From assembly GCA_028821775.1 (NCBI GenBank), contig JAPKFB010000009.1:1-64000 (forward strand): 64,000 nucleotides of DNA, written 5' to 3'. This DNA is from Roseibacillus sp. (GTDB taxonomy: Bacteria; Verrucomicrobiota; Verrucomicrobiia; Verrucomicrobiales; Akkermansiaceae). Each line of letters starts with the position of its first letter. Positions within the stretch are counted from its first letter, which is position 1. Of the stretch, positions 44,435 through 53,038 are shown in pieces. The translations under genes were made by a program, and so were the position numbers. The notes under the pieces are model-generated. The model had not been told where the DNA came from. It made no database searches and saw only the letters and a program-made list of their open reading frames with translations.

Positions 44435-44995
44435 ATGAAAGCAATTCTTAGTCTTGCCCTCGCCGTTCTGGCCCTCATGCCTGTTTCGTTGCAGGCTCAA
44501 ATCGAACCAGGTTCTGCGATTCTGATCACTATTCAAGGCGTTCCGGTCTCCGAGCAAGGGCGCATCAATGCCACTTATCCGGTTTCTGAAAAGGGCTACA
44601 TTACGATGTGGCACATCGGTACGATCAAGGCCTCCGGTCTTCAGTCTGACGTTCTTTCGCGCAGAATCGAAGCGGCCTACGTCGCGGCCGAGATTTACAC
44701 CAGTCCCACTATCCAGATCCTGGCGGATTCCAGTGATACCCTGACTCGGCAACTCATCACCATTGGGGGCAAGGTCAGGGCGCCTGGGCCGAAGCCCTTC
44801 GCGCGCAACATGACCCTCTATGACGCGGTGATGGCTGCAGGTGGCCCCACCGAGTTTGGCGCGATTAATCGGGTCAGTCTGTATCGCAACAACAAGCGCT
44901 ACGTCTATGACCTTAGGAAGGGGGAACACAAAATGCTCAAATTGTTTCCCCGTGACACGATCGACGTGCCGCAGAAGAAGTGGAACGGGGGCTAG
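44435..44995 (+). CDS. Polysaccharide export protein (OPX/Wza family), short form
   Basis: The 186-residue protein has a signal peptide (ILSLALAVLALMPVSLQA) but no lipobox. The mature part contains a Poly_export domain (PGSAILITIQGVP, TYPVSEKGYITMWHIGTIKA and IEAAYVAAEIYTSPTIQILA) and one SLBB-like unit (RQLITIGGKVRAPGPKPFAR, LYDAVMAAGGPTEFGAINRV). It is much shorter than E. coli Wza (379 residues) and lacks the amphipathic C-terminal helix that crosses the outer membrane, so the barrel encoded upstream probably supplies the pore. The ATG at 44435 was chosen because the signal peptide begins there. It starts 51 bases after the kinase gene and is likely co-transcribed. Confidence 0.9.
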   Translation: MKAILSLALAVLALMPVSLQAQIEPGSAILITIQGVPVSEQGRINATYPVSEKGYITMWHIGTIKASGLQSDVLSRRIEAAYVAAEIYTSPTIQILADSSDTLTRQLITIGGKVRAPGPKPFARNMTLYDAVMAAGGPTEFGAINRVSLYRNNKRYVYDLRKGEHKMLKLFPRDTIDVPQKKWNGG

Positions 44996-45095
44996 GTCCG
45001 AAAATCCCTGAAAATCTGCATGGGCGGGCAGATGCTCCGGCCATTTTACGTTTCAGGCGGTTGCGTTTTGGCCCGAGGGCGGTTAGGAATTTCTC

Positions 45096-45947
45096 ATGCT
45101 AACAAGGGTATGCTCCCTCGTTTTCCTGATCTTCGGGACTGTGGCGGCTCTGGCCTCACCCCAGGATGAGGCCTCGATCCAGATCCCCCCGAAGGAGAAG
45201 GAGCCCGCGACGACCCCGGATGCGGTCCCGGCCGAGCAGGCGGAGAAGCCCGAAGGCGCTCCCGCGCCATCCAATCCTGCGGAGGGGCCCAAGCCTTCGC
45301 TGCAGTTTCCCTCTGCGATTCTTGGGGAGTTGTCCCACGAGGACTTCAAGCATCGCCTCTCTGCCCAGGATTCCCTTTTGAAGTGGGGAATGAAGGATCT
45401 CTCAGGCAGCATCGAGATGCTTTACGGAGTGTATCGTGGTGCCGATGACCCGGAATTGCGCTTTAGGAGTCGTCAAGTGCTCAAGCGGTTGGTCATCGTC
45501 CAGCAGCCCTTTGATGGAGATGGTTATCTCGGGATTCAGATGGAGCCTGCTCAATGGAAAAACCTGAGGGGACAACTGCAGCCCGTCGTGCGCGTCACAG
45601 TGGTAAGGGAGGGGACGGCTGCCGAAGTCGCAAAATTGAAGGTGAACGATCTTGTGACCGGAGTGGATCAAATTGTCTTTGACGACCTTTCTCCCACGCG
45701 GATGTTCGCTGATTACATTCAATCCAAGAAGCCGGGTGACGTGATTGCCCTTCACCTCAGGCGTGGGGAGGAGAAGCTGACCCTCAAGGCGTCCCTGCGT
45801 CGTCGTTCTCCTCTCCTTGACGAGCTCACTCGGTGGGGAGCCCAGCTAATTTTGCCAAATCAGTCCGAGCTGGATGAAAGCGACTTTCAGGACTGGCTGA
45901 AAATGCGCAGAGCTGCTGACCGGCTCCGAAGCCGGGGTGAAAAGTAA
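45096..45947 (+). CDS. Secreted PDZ-domain protein
   Basis: The 283-residue product starts with a signal peptide (VCSLVFLIFGTVAALA), then a Pro/Glu/Ala-rich linker to about residue 72. A helical part (LGELSHEDFKHRLSAQDSLL) precedes a PDZ-like domain at about 145-235: DGDGYLGIQMEPAQW, VVRVTVVREGTAAEVAKLKV and DLVTGVDQIVFDDLSP, the pattern seen in HtrA-type and CtpA-type PDZ domains. There is no protease domain, so it may bind C-termini of envelope proteins and present them. The tail-specific protease gene follows 100 bases downstream on the same strand, a suggestive but unproven pairing. Confidence 0.82.
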   Translation: MLTRVCSLVFLIFGTVAALASPQDEASIQIPPKEKEPATTPDAVPAEQAEKPEGAPAPSNPAEGPKPSLQFPSAILGELSHEDFKHRLSAQDSLLKWGMKDLSGSIEMLYGVYRGADDPELRFRSRQVLKRLVIVQQPFDGDGYLGIQMEPAQWKNLRGQLQPVVRVTVVREGTAAEVAKLKVNDLVTGVDQIVFDDLSPTRMFADYIQSKKPGDVIALHLRRGEEKLTLKASLRRRSPLLDELTRWGAQLILPNQSELDESDFQDWLKMRRAADRLRSRGEK

Positions 45948-46046
45948 GAGCCCCACTGCGCGGAGGGGGAAAGAATTCGACAAATTGAGACAAATCGCCG
46001 ATCCTAGACGAGACCTTTTCGCCCTCTTATAACGGTATTCTTTAAA

Positions 46047-48281
46047 ATGGCTGGTAACTCCACTCTCCTCACTGCGGCCTTGTGTGCCTTGGTGGGCTGT
46101 TCCTCATTCACCCTGCAGGCCAAAACGGATTTCAATGTCGTTGGACGCGAAATGGCAGGGATGTTGCAGAACAGCCACTACGCACGCATTCAATTCAACG
46201 CCGAGCTCAGCGAGAAAATTCTCGCCGACTATCTATCGGACCTCGATCCTGCGCGGCTCTATTTCACGCAACAGGACATCGAGGCCTTTGAGAAGAAGTA
46301 CGGTCGGCGGCTGCACGAATTGCTCATCAAGGGCAAGTGTATGGAACCGGCCAACGAGATTTACAAAGTCTACTCCGAGCGGGTGAAGGAACGGGTGGAG
46401 TTTGCCAACAAGCTCCTCGAAACCTCAGACTTCAAATTCACTTCCAAGGAGGCTGTGATGCGGACCAGGAAGGATGCCCCGTGGCCTGCCAGTGAGCAAG
46501 CGGCGGAGGAAACCTGGACGCGTCAAATCGAAGAGGCTCTCCTTGCCGAAATCCTTCGTCGGGATGCGGTGAAGCGACTCGCCGAAGAGCAGGGCAAGAA
46601 GAATCCGCTGGCAGAGGAAAAGGGACCGAAGGAAAAGATCGCCCTTCGCTATAAGCGGTTTCAGCACAGTATCGGCGAAGCCGATGAGGAGGATGTGGCC
46701 AACTACTTTCTCAGTGCGGTCGCGGCCGCTCATGATCCTCATACGGATTACATGAGCATGCGTGAGATGGAGCGCTTTCGCTCGGGGATGGCAAACTCCC
46801 TCGTGGGGATCGGAGCCCTCCTGCAGGCAGAGGATGATGGCGCCACCAAGATCATGGGAATCGTGGTCAAGGGGCCGGCAGACAAGCAGGGCGAACTCAA
46901 ACTCAACGATCGCATCGTGGGTGTCGATCCCCTGAACTCCGGCGAGATGATCGACATCATGTACATGAAGATCGACCACGTCGTGGAGAAGATCCGAGGG
47001 AAGGAGAAGACCGAAGTCCGGCTCAAGGTGGAACCTGCCGGCGGTGCCCCCGGAGAAGTGAAGTTCATTACGATCACTCGCGGCCGGGTGGATCTCAAAG
47101 ACGAACTCGCGACGGCCGAGGTGATTGAAGTTTCGCACAAATCCGGGAAGCGTCGGATTGGCTGGTTGCGTCTCCCCTCCTTCTACATGGATTTTGAAGA
47201 TGGAGATCCGAGCGTCGCGACCGATGTTCAGAAATTGCTTGCCCGACTCGACAAGGAGCGGCTGGACGGTCTCGTGCTGGACCTCCGCCGCAATGGTGGG
47301 GGCTCTCTCGAAGAAGTCCGCCGGATTACCGGATTCTTCGTAGGCCGGGGGCCGGTGGTGCAGATCAAGGATACCATCGGGCGGATCGAATCGAAGGAGT
47401 CCCTCTTCAAACGCCCGCTCTACGACGGTCCTCTCGTGGTGGTCACCGACAAATCGAGCGCCTCCGCCAGTGAGATTCTCGCAGGCGCCCTGCAAGACTA
47501 CAATCGTGCGGTTTTGGTGGGAGATAGCTCCACCTTTGGCAAGGGCACGGTGCAGCAGCCGATGGAAATTGGCCGTTTTTTCCGCTTCTTTGAGGACAAT
47601 GCGCGGGCCGGTTACCTGAAGGCCACGATCCAGAAGTTCTATCGGGTCTCTGGCAGCTCGACGCAGAAACTGGGAGTGACGCCTGACATCATCTTTCCCT
47701 CGCTCACCGATGCGCTCGACATAGGAGAAGCCTATCTCAAGCATCCTCTCAACCATGATTTGATCCGCAAGTCCCCGGATTTTCGACCGTTGGATCGGAA
47801 GGGGCTCTTTCTCCCCATCTTGCAGGAGCACAATGCGGAGCGGATCAAGGGCTCCAAGGACTTTCAGTACATCGTGGAGGATGTCGCCCGCACCAAGAAG
47901 CGCATCGCGGGCAATTCGGTCTCCCTCAACCGTGTCAAACGGGAAGGTGAGCTTTCTGAATCCGAGAAGCGACGGAAGTCCCGCAATGCCGAACGCCGGA
48001 AGCGCTTTGCCACGATGGAAGAGGCGGACAAGAAGCGGCTCAAGTTTTTCCGCCTGACCCTCGATGATCTCAACTTGGAGAAACTTCCGGAAGTCGATCG
48101 GGAGAAGGATGCCGAAGCGTTCATGCGTCGTGCCAAGGATAAAGCGGAAGCTCTGGACGACACGCCTCTCTGGCCGAGCGGGCTTGATCCTGTGAAGCGT
48201 GAATCGCTGTCGGTGATGATCGATCTTGTGGATCAGCGAGACAAGGCACGCACGGCGGGAATTCTTCCCGACGGTCGTTGA
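46047..48281 (+). CDS. prc: C-terminal processing (tail-specific) protease
   Basis: The 744-residue periplasmic serine protease degrades or trims envelope proteins from the C-terminus. It has an N-terminal leader (LLTAALCALVGCSSFTLQA) with a possible lipobox (LVGC), a helical N-terminal domain (residues 25-230), a PDZ domain (about 240-330) and the S41 protease domain with LDGLVLDLRRNGGGSLEEV, the catalytic Ser near 470 in DKSSASASEILAGAL, and Lys near 497 in STFGKGTVQQPM. A Tsp-type DUF3340 C-terminal region (about 590-740) follows, so this is the long E. coli Prc/Tsp class rather than the short CtpA class. The family is known to control peptidoglycan hydrolases and lipoproteins. Confidence 0.94.
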   Translation: MAGNSTLLTAALCALVGCSSFTLQAKTDFNVVGREMAGMLQNSHYARIQFNAELSEKILADYLSDLDPARLYFTQQDIEAFEKKYGRRLHELLIKGKCMEPANEIYKVYSERVKERVEFANKLLETSDFKFTSKEAVMRTRKDAPWPASEQAAEETWTRQIEEALLAEILRRDAVKRLAEEQGKKNPLAEEKGPKEKIALRYKRFQHSIGEADEEDVANYFLSAVAAAHDPHTDYMSMREMERFRSGMANSLVGIGALLQAEDDGATKIMGIVVKGPADKQGELKLNDRIVGVDPLNSGEMIDIMYMKIDHVVEKIRGKEKTEVRLKVEPAGGAPGEVKFITITRGRVDLKDELATAEVIEVSHKSGKRRIGWLRLPSFYMDFEDGDPSVATDVQKLLARLDKERLDGLVLDLRRNGGGSLEEVRRITGFFVGRGPVVQIKDTIGRIESKESLFKRPLYDGPLVVVTDKSSASASEILAGALQDYNRAVLVGDSSTFGKGTVQQPMEIGRFFRFFEDNARAGYLKATIQKFYRVSGSSTQKLGVTPDIIFPSLTDALDIGEAYLKHPLNHDLIRKSPDFRPLDRKGLFLPILQEHNAERIKGSKDFQYIVEDVARTKKRIAGNSVSLNRVKREGELSESEKRRKSRNAERRKRFATMEEADKKRLKFFRLTLDDLNLEKLPEVDREKDAEAFMRRAKDKAEALDDTPLWPSGLDPVKRESLSVMIDLVDQRDKARTAGILPDGR

Positions 48282-48296
48282 GAAACCCTCTTGTCA

Positions 48297-49007
48297 ATGG
48301 CCATGGCGGACATCGCCACCAACTTGCGGAGGGTCGGGGCGCAAATTTCCCGCGCTGCCGCGCGCGCCGATCGAGATCCTGCCACCGTGGAGCTTCTGGT
48401 GGTCAGTAAGACTTGGCCGGTGCCGGTGCTCCAGGATGTCCTCGATGCCGGACATTATCTTCTGGGTGAAAACAAGCTGCAGGAAGCCGCGGCCAAGATT
48501 CCCGCCCTGCCGGCCACCACGCGTTGGCATTTCATTGGGCACCTGCAGAGAAACAAGGCCCGCAAGGCGCTGGAGCTCTTCGAGACAATTCACAGCGTCG
48601 ACTCCCTGAGACTGGCAATTCACCTGGATCGCATTGCGGGTGAGCTCAAGCTTAAATCGAAGATCTATCTCCAGCTCAACGCCGCGGAAGAAGAGAGCAA
48701 GAGTGGTTTTTCGGAGGGCGAGCTCCGCGAGGGGCTCGATGCCCTCCTCGCCTTGGAGCACCTGCGAGTAGAGGGCTTGATGAGTATTCCGCCTGCGGTG
48801 GAGTCCCCCGAGGAGGCGCGCCTCTCCTTCCGCGAGCTCGCTGGCTTGCGGGACGAATTGCAGGATCGGTGGGGAGTGGCGCTGCCTGGGTTGAGCATGG
48901 GCATGAGCCACGATTTTGAGATCGCGATCGAAGAGGGTGCGACCATTGTACGAGTTGGGTCTTCCATCTTCGGGCCGCGCCACGTAAAGCCGGGGGCCTC
49001 CAAGTAA
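48297..49007 (+). CDS. YggS-family PLP homeostasis protein
   Basis: This 236-residue cytoplasmic protein binds pyridoxal phosphate and keeps free PLP in balance; it has no known catalytic reaction. The PLP lysine is in ELLVVSKTWPV. GENKLQEA, RWHFIGHLQRNKARK, VEGLMSIPP, GLSMGMSHDFEIAIEEGAT and VRVGSSIFGPR are the conserved blocks. The usual HFIGxLQ reads HFIGHLQ, and the usual GLSMGMSxD is intact. ATG codons at 48297 and 48303 are both possible. It starts 15 bases after the protease stop. Confidence 0.93.
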   Translation: MAMADIATNLRRVGAQISRAAARADRDPATVELLVVSKTWPVPVLQDVLDAGHYLLGENKLQEAAAKIPALPATTRWHFIGHLQRNKARKALELFETIHSVDSLRLAIHLDRIAGELKLKSKIYLQLNAAEEESKSGFSEGELREGLDALLALEHLRVEGLMSIPPAVESPEEARLSFRELAGLRDELQDRWGVALPGLSMGMSHDFEIAIEEGATIVRVGSSIFGPRHVKPGASK

Positions 49008-49023
49008 TTTCTGGAGTGGAGTG

Positions 49024-49323
49024 ATGATAGCGATCGAGAATATTGTGGTGGTGGGAACTGAACTGGCGATTGCGTGGGCAGACGGGAAGGAGAGCTACCT
49101 CGACTTTGAGCGTCTTCGGCGGGCCTGTCCCTGTGCGAGCTGTCAGGGCGAGCCTGATGCGGCGGGAACTGTGGTGAAACCAAAGGTGACTTACAACGAG
49201 AAGAGTTTCTTCCTGGCCCGTTACCAAGCGATTGGTGGCTACGCCCTGCAATTCCACTTCGGCGACGGCCACGGGACTGGGATCTACTCCTTTGCCTACC
49301 TCCGGCAGCTTGGCGGAATATAG
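49024..49323 (+). CDS. DUF971 family protein
   Basis: The 99-residue protein has the DUF971 fold, the same as the N-terminal domain of gamma-butyrobetaine hydroxylases: ELAIAWADGKESYLDFERLR, the cysteine pair CPCASCQGE and YALQFHFGDGHGTGIYSFAY. It is linked in other bacteria to iron-sulfur cluster handling, but the role is not established. A GTG at 49021 and the ATG at 49024 are equivalent. It follows the YggS-like gene after 16 bases and is probably co-transcribed. Confidence 0.9.
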   Translation: MIAIENIVVVGTELAIAWADGKESYLDFERLRRACPCASCQGEPDAAGTVVKPKVTYNEKSFFLARYQAIGGYALQFHFGDGHGTGIYSFAYLRQLGGI

Positions 49324-49390
49324 TTCGAAGAGGTTTGGACCACGGGCGCCCCTGTGTAGGTGCAGGCAGGATGGAATCCTTGAGGTCCGT

Positions 49391-50020
49391 TCACCTCTCC
49401 GGCGTTCTCAAATCCAGGACCCTGTTCTTCAAGTGATCGGGAATGGGTTTCGAGGGTGAGGGTGCGAGAGGGGAGGCGCTCCTGAGACGGCGGGCAAAGA
49501 CCTGGAGTTGGACTTCGCGGCCTTTTTTTTGGTCTTCCCGAAGAACGACCTTCCAGAGCTTGGTTTGGCCGGTACGGACGGAATGGATCATCATGAGGCT
49601 GTGGACTCCGGCATGCTTGAGGTCTCCTCTCCCGGGCTGGGCGACGCTGGAGGGATGAGAATGGAAGGAGCCGATGATGGTGGAGTTCGTCCCCTTGGCG
49701 ATGCGTTGCATCCGGCGCACGCTTTTGGAGGAGAGAGTGTAGGTATGTGCGCGGATGCTCTCATTGTTTGCGAAGCATAGTTCCAGGGTGCCGTCCTGGC
49801 GTTGGAGAATTGCTCCGCAGACTTCTCGATTGCCGTCCTCTTGGGCGAGTCGAGCCTCACGTTTAAGGCGGTCGCTTTCATGTTGGGAGAGCCGATAATT
49901 GGAGTCCATCCATCCACTTGCTATCTGTGAACGCCAAGTCCCGTCCGAGACACACGAGACGCAGGCACAGGTGCACAAGACGGCCGCAAGAAAGGGTCTC
50001 AGGAGGTGCAAAGAATTCAT
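49391..50020 (-). CDS. Exported JAMM/MPN-domain metalloprotease-like protein
   Basis: The 209-residue protein has an N-terminal export signal (LLRPFLAAVLCTCACVSC) with a weak lipobox ending at Cys23. Its body is a JAB1/MPN domain: catalytic-type Glu66 in EVCGAILQ, then HSHP with His120 and His122, and Asp133 in GRGDL, spaced as HxH-x10-D. In the classical JAMM motif the residue at position 130 is Ser; here it is Gly. JAMM enzymes cleave isopeptide or peptide bonds using zinc; most bacterial ones are cytoplasmic. The ATG at 50020 has a strong AAGGAGG four bases upstream, rare in this window, which fixes the start and excludes the longer frame. Confidence 0.8.
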   Translation of the reverse strand: MNSLHLLRPFLAAVLCTCACVSCVSDGTWRSQIASGWMDSNYRLSQHESDRLKREARLAQEDGNREVCGAILQRQDGTLELCFANNESIRAHTYTLSSKSVRRMQRIAKGTNSTIIGSFHSHPSSVAQPGRGDLKHAGVHSLMMIHSVRTGQTKLWKVVLREDQKKGREVQLQVFARRLRSASPLAPSPSKPIPDHLKNRVLDLRTPER

Positions 50021-50021
50021 G

Positions 50022-50034
50022 AGCCTCCTTGTAG
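50022..50034 (-). promoter_or_regulatory. Strong ribosome binding site for the JAMM gene
   Basis: On the minus strand AAGGAGG stands four bases upstream of the ATG at 50020. It is a rare canonical Shine-Dalgarno sequence here and decides the start. Confidence 0.75.
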
Positions 50035-50086
50035 CGCGAAAATTCATCCTCCTGGATTCGAGCATTGAGCCATCGTTGGTGGGAGC

Positions 50087-50371
50087 TCAGTTGCTTTCGA
50101 GCACGCCGCCGCTGGATCCAGTCTGCCCGTTGTAGGCGCGGAGGTGGTATTCGGCGTGGGCACGATCTTCGGACCAGTGGCCATACCAGGAACCATTGTT
50201 GGGACGGTAAAGCATGGCGCCTTTGGCTTAACCGTAACCACCGGATTTTCCACCCTTATCGTAGCTTGGGGCAGAGGGAGTTCCGAATGGCCCGCAGATG
50301 CAGGAAGATATGAAGGTGCCGAGGGCAGGGATCGACAGGGCGAATGTTAGTTTGGAAATTACCTTCTTCAC
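50087..50371 (-). pseudogene. Small lipoprotein gene interrupted by in-frame TAA
   Basis: A GTG at 50371 starts a 47-codon frame: a lipoprotein signal with a good lipobox (TFISSC, Cys24) followed by a Gly/Ser-rich segment that ends at GGKSGGYG. A TAA at 50230-50228 interrupts it. The same frame continues with AKGAMLYRPNNGSWYGHW and AEYHLRAYNGQTGSSGG to a TGA at 50087. Both halves are protein-like, so a single gene of about 95 codons with one nonsense change is the simplest reading; two tiny genes (47 and 42 codons, the second from ATG 50215) are the alternative. It lies 67 bases upstream of the JAMM gene on the same strand. Confidence 0.5.
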
Positions 50372-50631
50372 GTTTTGAAGCTACCCAAGATGGGGATGGC
50401 CCATCAACTTTGTTTTCAGATCAAATTACGCAGTTTTTCTTAAGAACTGATTAAGGGCCCGCGCGAGTAGACCCACCGATAGGATTGGAGTGAAAGTTGG
50501 GCTGAAATCCTTTCTTGGAAGGGAAAACCCACCATGGAGGACGAAAACGAAGCCTTCTCTGGGGTCGGAAGGAATGATCTCCCTGAATTTTCCCGGAATG
50601 CGGTCAAGAGTCCCGGTCCCGACGATAGGGA

Positions 50632-52572
50632 TTAGTTATAGTTGGCCTCCTCGCTCTCGCGGGCGGATTTGGCGGCCGCGGGAGAGAGGTCCCCTTCGGG
50701 GAGCACTTTTTCGAGGAGGCGCTGGAAGCCCTCTTCGGCCATCTCGCTATCGGGATAGATTCGCTTGGCCCGGAGATACCAGGCAATGGCGGATCCCGTT
50801 TGCTGTTGTCTCCGGTTTTCGAAGTTCTTGGCGCGCTCCAGGGCGTTCACGAAGGTAGAGACCTTCGGAGTCAGGGTTTCGATCTCTCGACCAAGCTTGG
50901 GATCATCGGGAAACTCTTCGCGGAGCGTCGCTAGAGCTTCCCAGGCGGCGAAACTGTTTCCGTGGGAGGCTGCTTGAGTGGCCACCAGGATGGCACCATC
51001 GATGCGGTGAATGTTCTTGATGATCTGGGTCAAGGTGTCTTCCCGGATCTCATCGCCCTTCACGATGGGAGCGAATTCGTACTGCCGCTTGAAGATCTCG
51101 CGGTAGTTTTCCTCACTCCGCAGCCGGTCGAAGTCGTTGCGGGTGGTGACCAAGACGCTGCTTTTCTGAATGAGGTCCTTGAACTCCTCGAGCTTGGGGT
51201 TGGTCGGCCAGATTTCGGCGGCGGCCTTGAACTCCTGCGCGGCCTTCTCACGTTCGCCAGCGAGCAGGTAGGTCTTGGCAGTCTCCACCGAGAGATCGCT
51301 GGCGAGGGTGTAACCCGCGATGGCGCTCTCGGCCTTGGCGGAGGGGAAATCCTTGGCAACTTTGTTCAAACGATCGACCAGCTTTTTCGCGGTGAGGTAG
51401 TTCCGGGCCTGCATGGCTCCGTAGAGATCGTAGAGGTCGCGGACGTAGAGCTGAATCCTGCGCTTTTTCTCGCGTTCCAAAGTGGCGACCGGAGCGAGAT
51501 ATTCTCCAATAATGTAGGCTTCCATCAGGCGTTTGGACGCAGTGTGAATTTCCTCGCGCTCGAGGAGGAAGGTGACGGCTTCGATGGCCTTGTTCACTTC
51601 CTGGATCGCTTCATTCGCGACTGAATCAAGGGTCGAGACGGTGGGATTGACTCCCAAGCTTTCGGAAAACATCTTGGAGACATCGGAATTCTTGTCGAGA
51701 TGCAGGGCAGTATCGCCGTCTTTCCAGATTTGATTGTAGAAACGGGAAGCCATGAGGACGTGCTGGTAGCGGCGCTGCATCGTCCAGAGAGCCATGTTGG
51801 CTTGATATTGGATTTTGGTCTGGAGGATCTGAACTTCGGATTGCGCGAGGTTTTTCTTCTTCATCATCTCCACTTCGGCAATGCGGCGGAGAATCTCGGC
51901 GTACTCCAACGAGTTGGCGCCCCGTCCGAGTGAGGTTGCTTTCTTGTTCTTCTGTTCAGCCCCTTGGCCAGATGAATTTGTGTCACCGGTCTTCTGATCG
52001 CGATCATGGCGGGTCTTCCAATCCCCGTCCCGGATCCGCTCTTGCTTCTCCTCCTCCAGTCCCTCGTTGATCTTGTGGAGATTGCCGTTGTCCTTGCGAG
52101 CCAACATCGCGACGTAGACCGCCTCCGCGAGGGTCATGCAGATACGGGCATCGGCCGGGAAGGCTGCGGCTGCGGGCAAGGTTCTGAAGGCGGCCCTGAT
52201 ATCGGGCCCCGTTTTGCGATAGGGCGAAAGGTCAGCGAGGATTTGATCGATGTTCGCGCGGTAGTCCTTGGCGCCCTTGGAGTCTTCGGAGGGTTGACTG
52301 AGGTACTTTTCGAAGCGGGCGCGAAGGACACGATTGTCGCCCAGCGGGATGGTCATTCCTGCCACCGTGACGGTTTCGTCTCCCGGATTGAGGAGCGGAA
52401 TCTCTTCCCCGAAGGGAGACTTGGATTGGGGCTGCTGCCGATTCACGGTGGTCGTGGTGTCGGTGGGCGTTCCCTGAGTGGCTCCGGGCTGTGGTGGGGT
52501 GTAGACTTGGGCGCAGGCGGCGCTGCTCAGGGCCACAAGGAGGCCGATTCGGATCATCTTCGTCTTCATCAT
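50632..52572 (-). CDS. Secreted TPR-like helical protein, last gene of ABCG operon
   Basis: The 646-residue protein has a signal peptide (IRIGLLVALSSAACA). After a Thr/Pro/Gln-rich linker the rest is nearly all helical, with coiled-coil segments around residues 170-300 and tetratricopeptide-like repeats in the C-terminal 250 residues (AREKAAQEFKAAAEIWPTNP-type units such as LLAGEREKAAQEFKAAAEIW, and AIAWYLRAKRIYPDSEMAEE). This fits a periplasmic scaffold. It starts 24 bases after the OB-like protein gene and is the third gene of an apparent operon with the ABCG transporter. No family name is recognised. Confidence 0.8.
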   Translation of the reverse strand: MMKTKMIRIGLLVALSSAACAQVYTPPQPGATQGTPTDTTTTVNRQQPQSKSPFGEEIPLLNPGDETVTVAGMTIPLGDNRVLRARFEKYLSQPSEDSKGAKDYRANIDQILADLSPYRKTGPDIRAAFRTLPAAAAFPADARICMTLAEAVYVAMLARKDNGNLHKINEGLEEEKQERIRDGDWKTRHDRDQKTGDTNSSGQGAEQKNKKATSLGRGANSLEYAEILRRIAEVEMMKKKNLAQSEVQILQTKIQYQANMALWTMQRRYQHVLMASRFYNQIWKDGDTALHLDKNSDVSKMFSESLGVNPTVSTLDSVANEAIQEVNKAIEAVTFLLEREEIHTASKRLMEAYIIGEYLAPVATLEREKKRRIQLYVRDLYDLYGAMQARNYLTAKKLVDRLNKVAKDFPSAKAESAIAGYTLASDLSVETAKTYLLAGEREKAAQEFKAAAEIWPTNPKLEEFKDLIQKSSVLVTTRNDFDRLRSEENYREIFKRQYEFAPIVKGDEIREDTLTQIIKNIHRIDGAILVATQAASHGNSFAAWEALATLREEFPDDPKLGREIETLTPKVSTFVNALERAKNFENRRQQQTGSAIAWYLRAKRIYPDSEMAEEGFQRLLEKVLPEGDLSPAAAKSARESEEANYN

Positions 52573-52595
52573 GGGGATCGGGGCTGTCGGTGAGT

Positions 52596-52994
52596 CTAAA
52601 GGCGTTTTACTCCCGTTGCAATGGGAACTCCGCCTTTACCAAAACGAATCATAAATGCGTAGGTGACGCCCCGCTCAATGTTGATGGTGGCCACATCGTC
52701 GGGAACGATGATAAAGAGGGGCAATTTCTCGCCCTCGGAGTCGACCACGATGCTGATTCCGAGGCCGGAATCCCGGGATTCGCGCCGGTCCACCGTGCCT
52801 TCCACGGTATACTCGTTTCCGCGCAAGCTGTTGGCATTGCTATAGACCTCCTCCATGGGGAGGGTTGGGGCGTCGAAGGTCTCGCTCCGGCCCTTTCGCA
52901 GGACGAGCGCTCCTGCGAAAATGAGGAACAGAACGCCCACCGCGATTCCCACGATGGCGGTGGTGTTGAGACTGGAGCTGGCGCGGCGACCCAT
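52596..52994 (-). CDS. Membrane-anchored OB-fold-like protein
   Basis: The 132-residue protein has one N-terminal membrane helix at about 14-33 (IVGIAVGVLFLIFAGALVLR) and a periplasmic domain with the strand pattern of an OB fold of the tRNA_anti-like type: NSLRGNEYTVEGTVDRRES, KLPLFIIVPDDV and NIERGVTYAFMIRF. No binding residues can be named. It sits between the ABCG transporter gene (44 bases upstream) and the secreted TPR gene (24 bases downstream). Confidence 0.75.
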   Translation of the reverse strand: MGRRASSSLNTTAIVGIAVGVLFLIFAGALVLRKGRSETFDAPTLPMEEVYSNANSLRGNEYTVEGTVDRRESRDSGLGISIVVDSEGEKLPLFIIVPDDVATINIERGVTYAFMIRFGKGGVPIATGVKRL

Positions 52995-53038
52995 CTGGAG
53001 AAAATGCTAAGTTCGAAAATTGGATATCTAAAGGAGAA

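Noticed and set aside
46425-47831. Minus-strand frame opposite the tail-specific protease
   Set aside because: His/Asp/Arg-rich shadow of a conserved protease domain.
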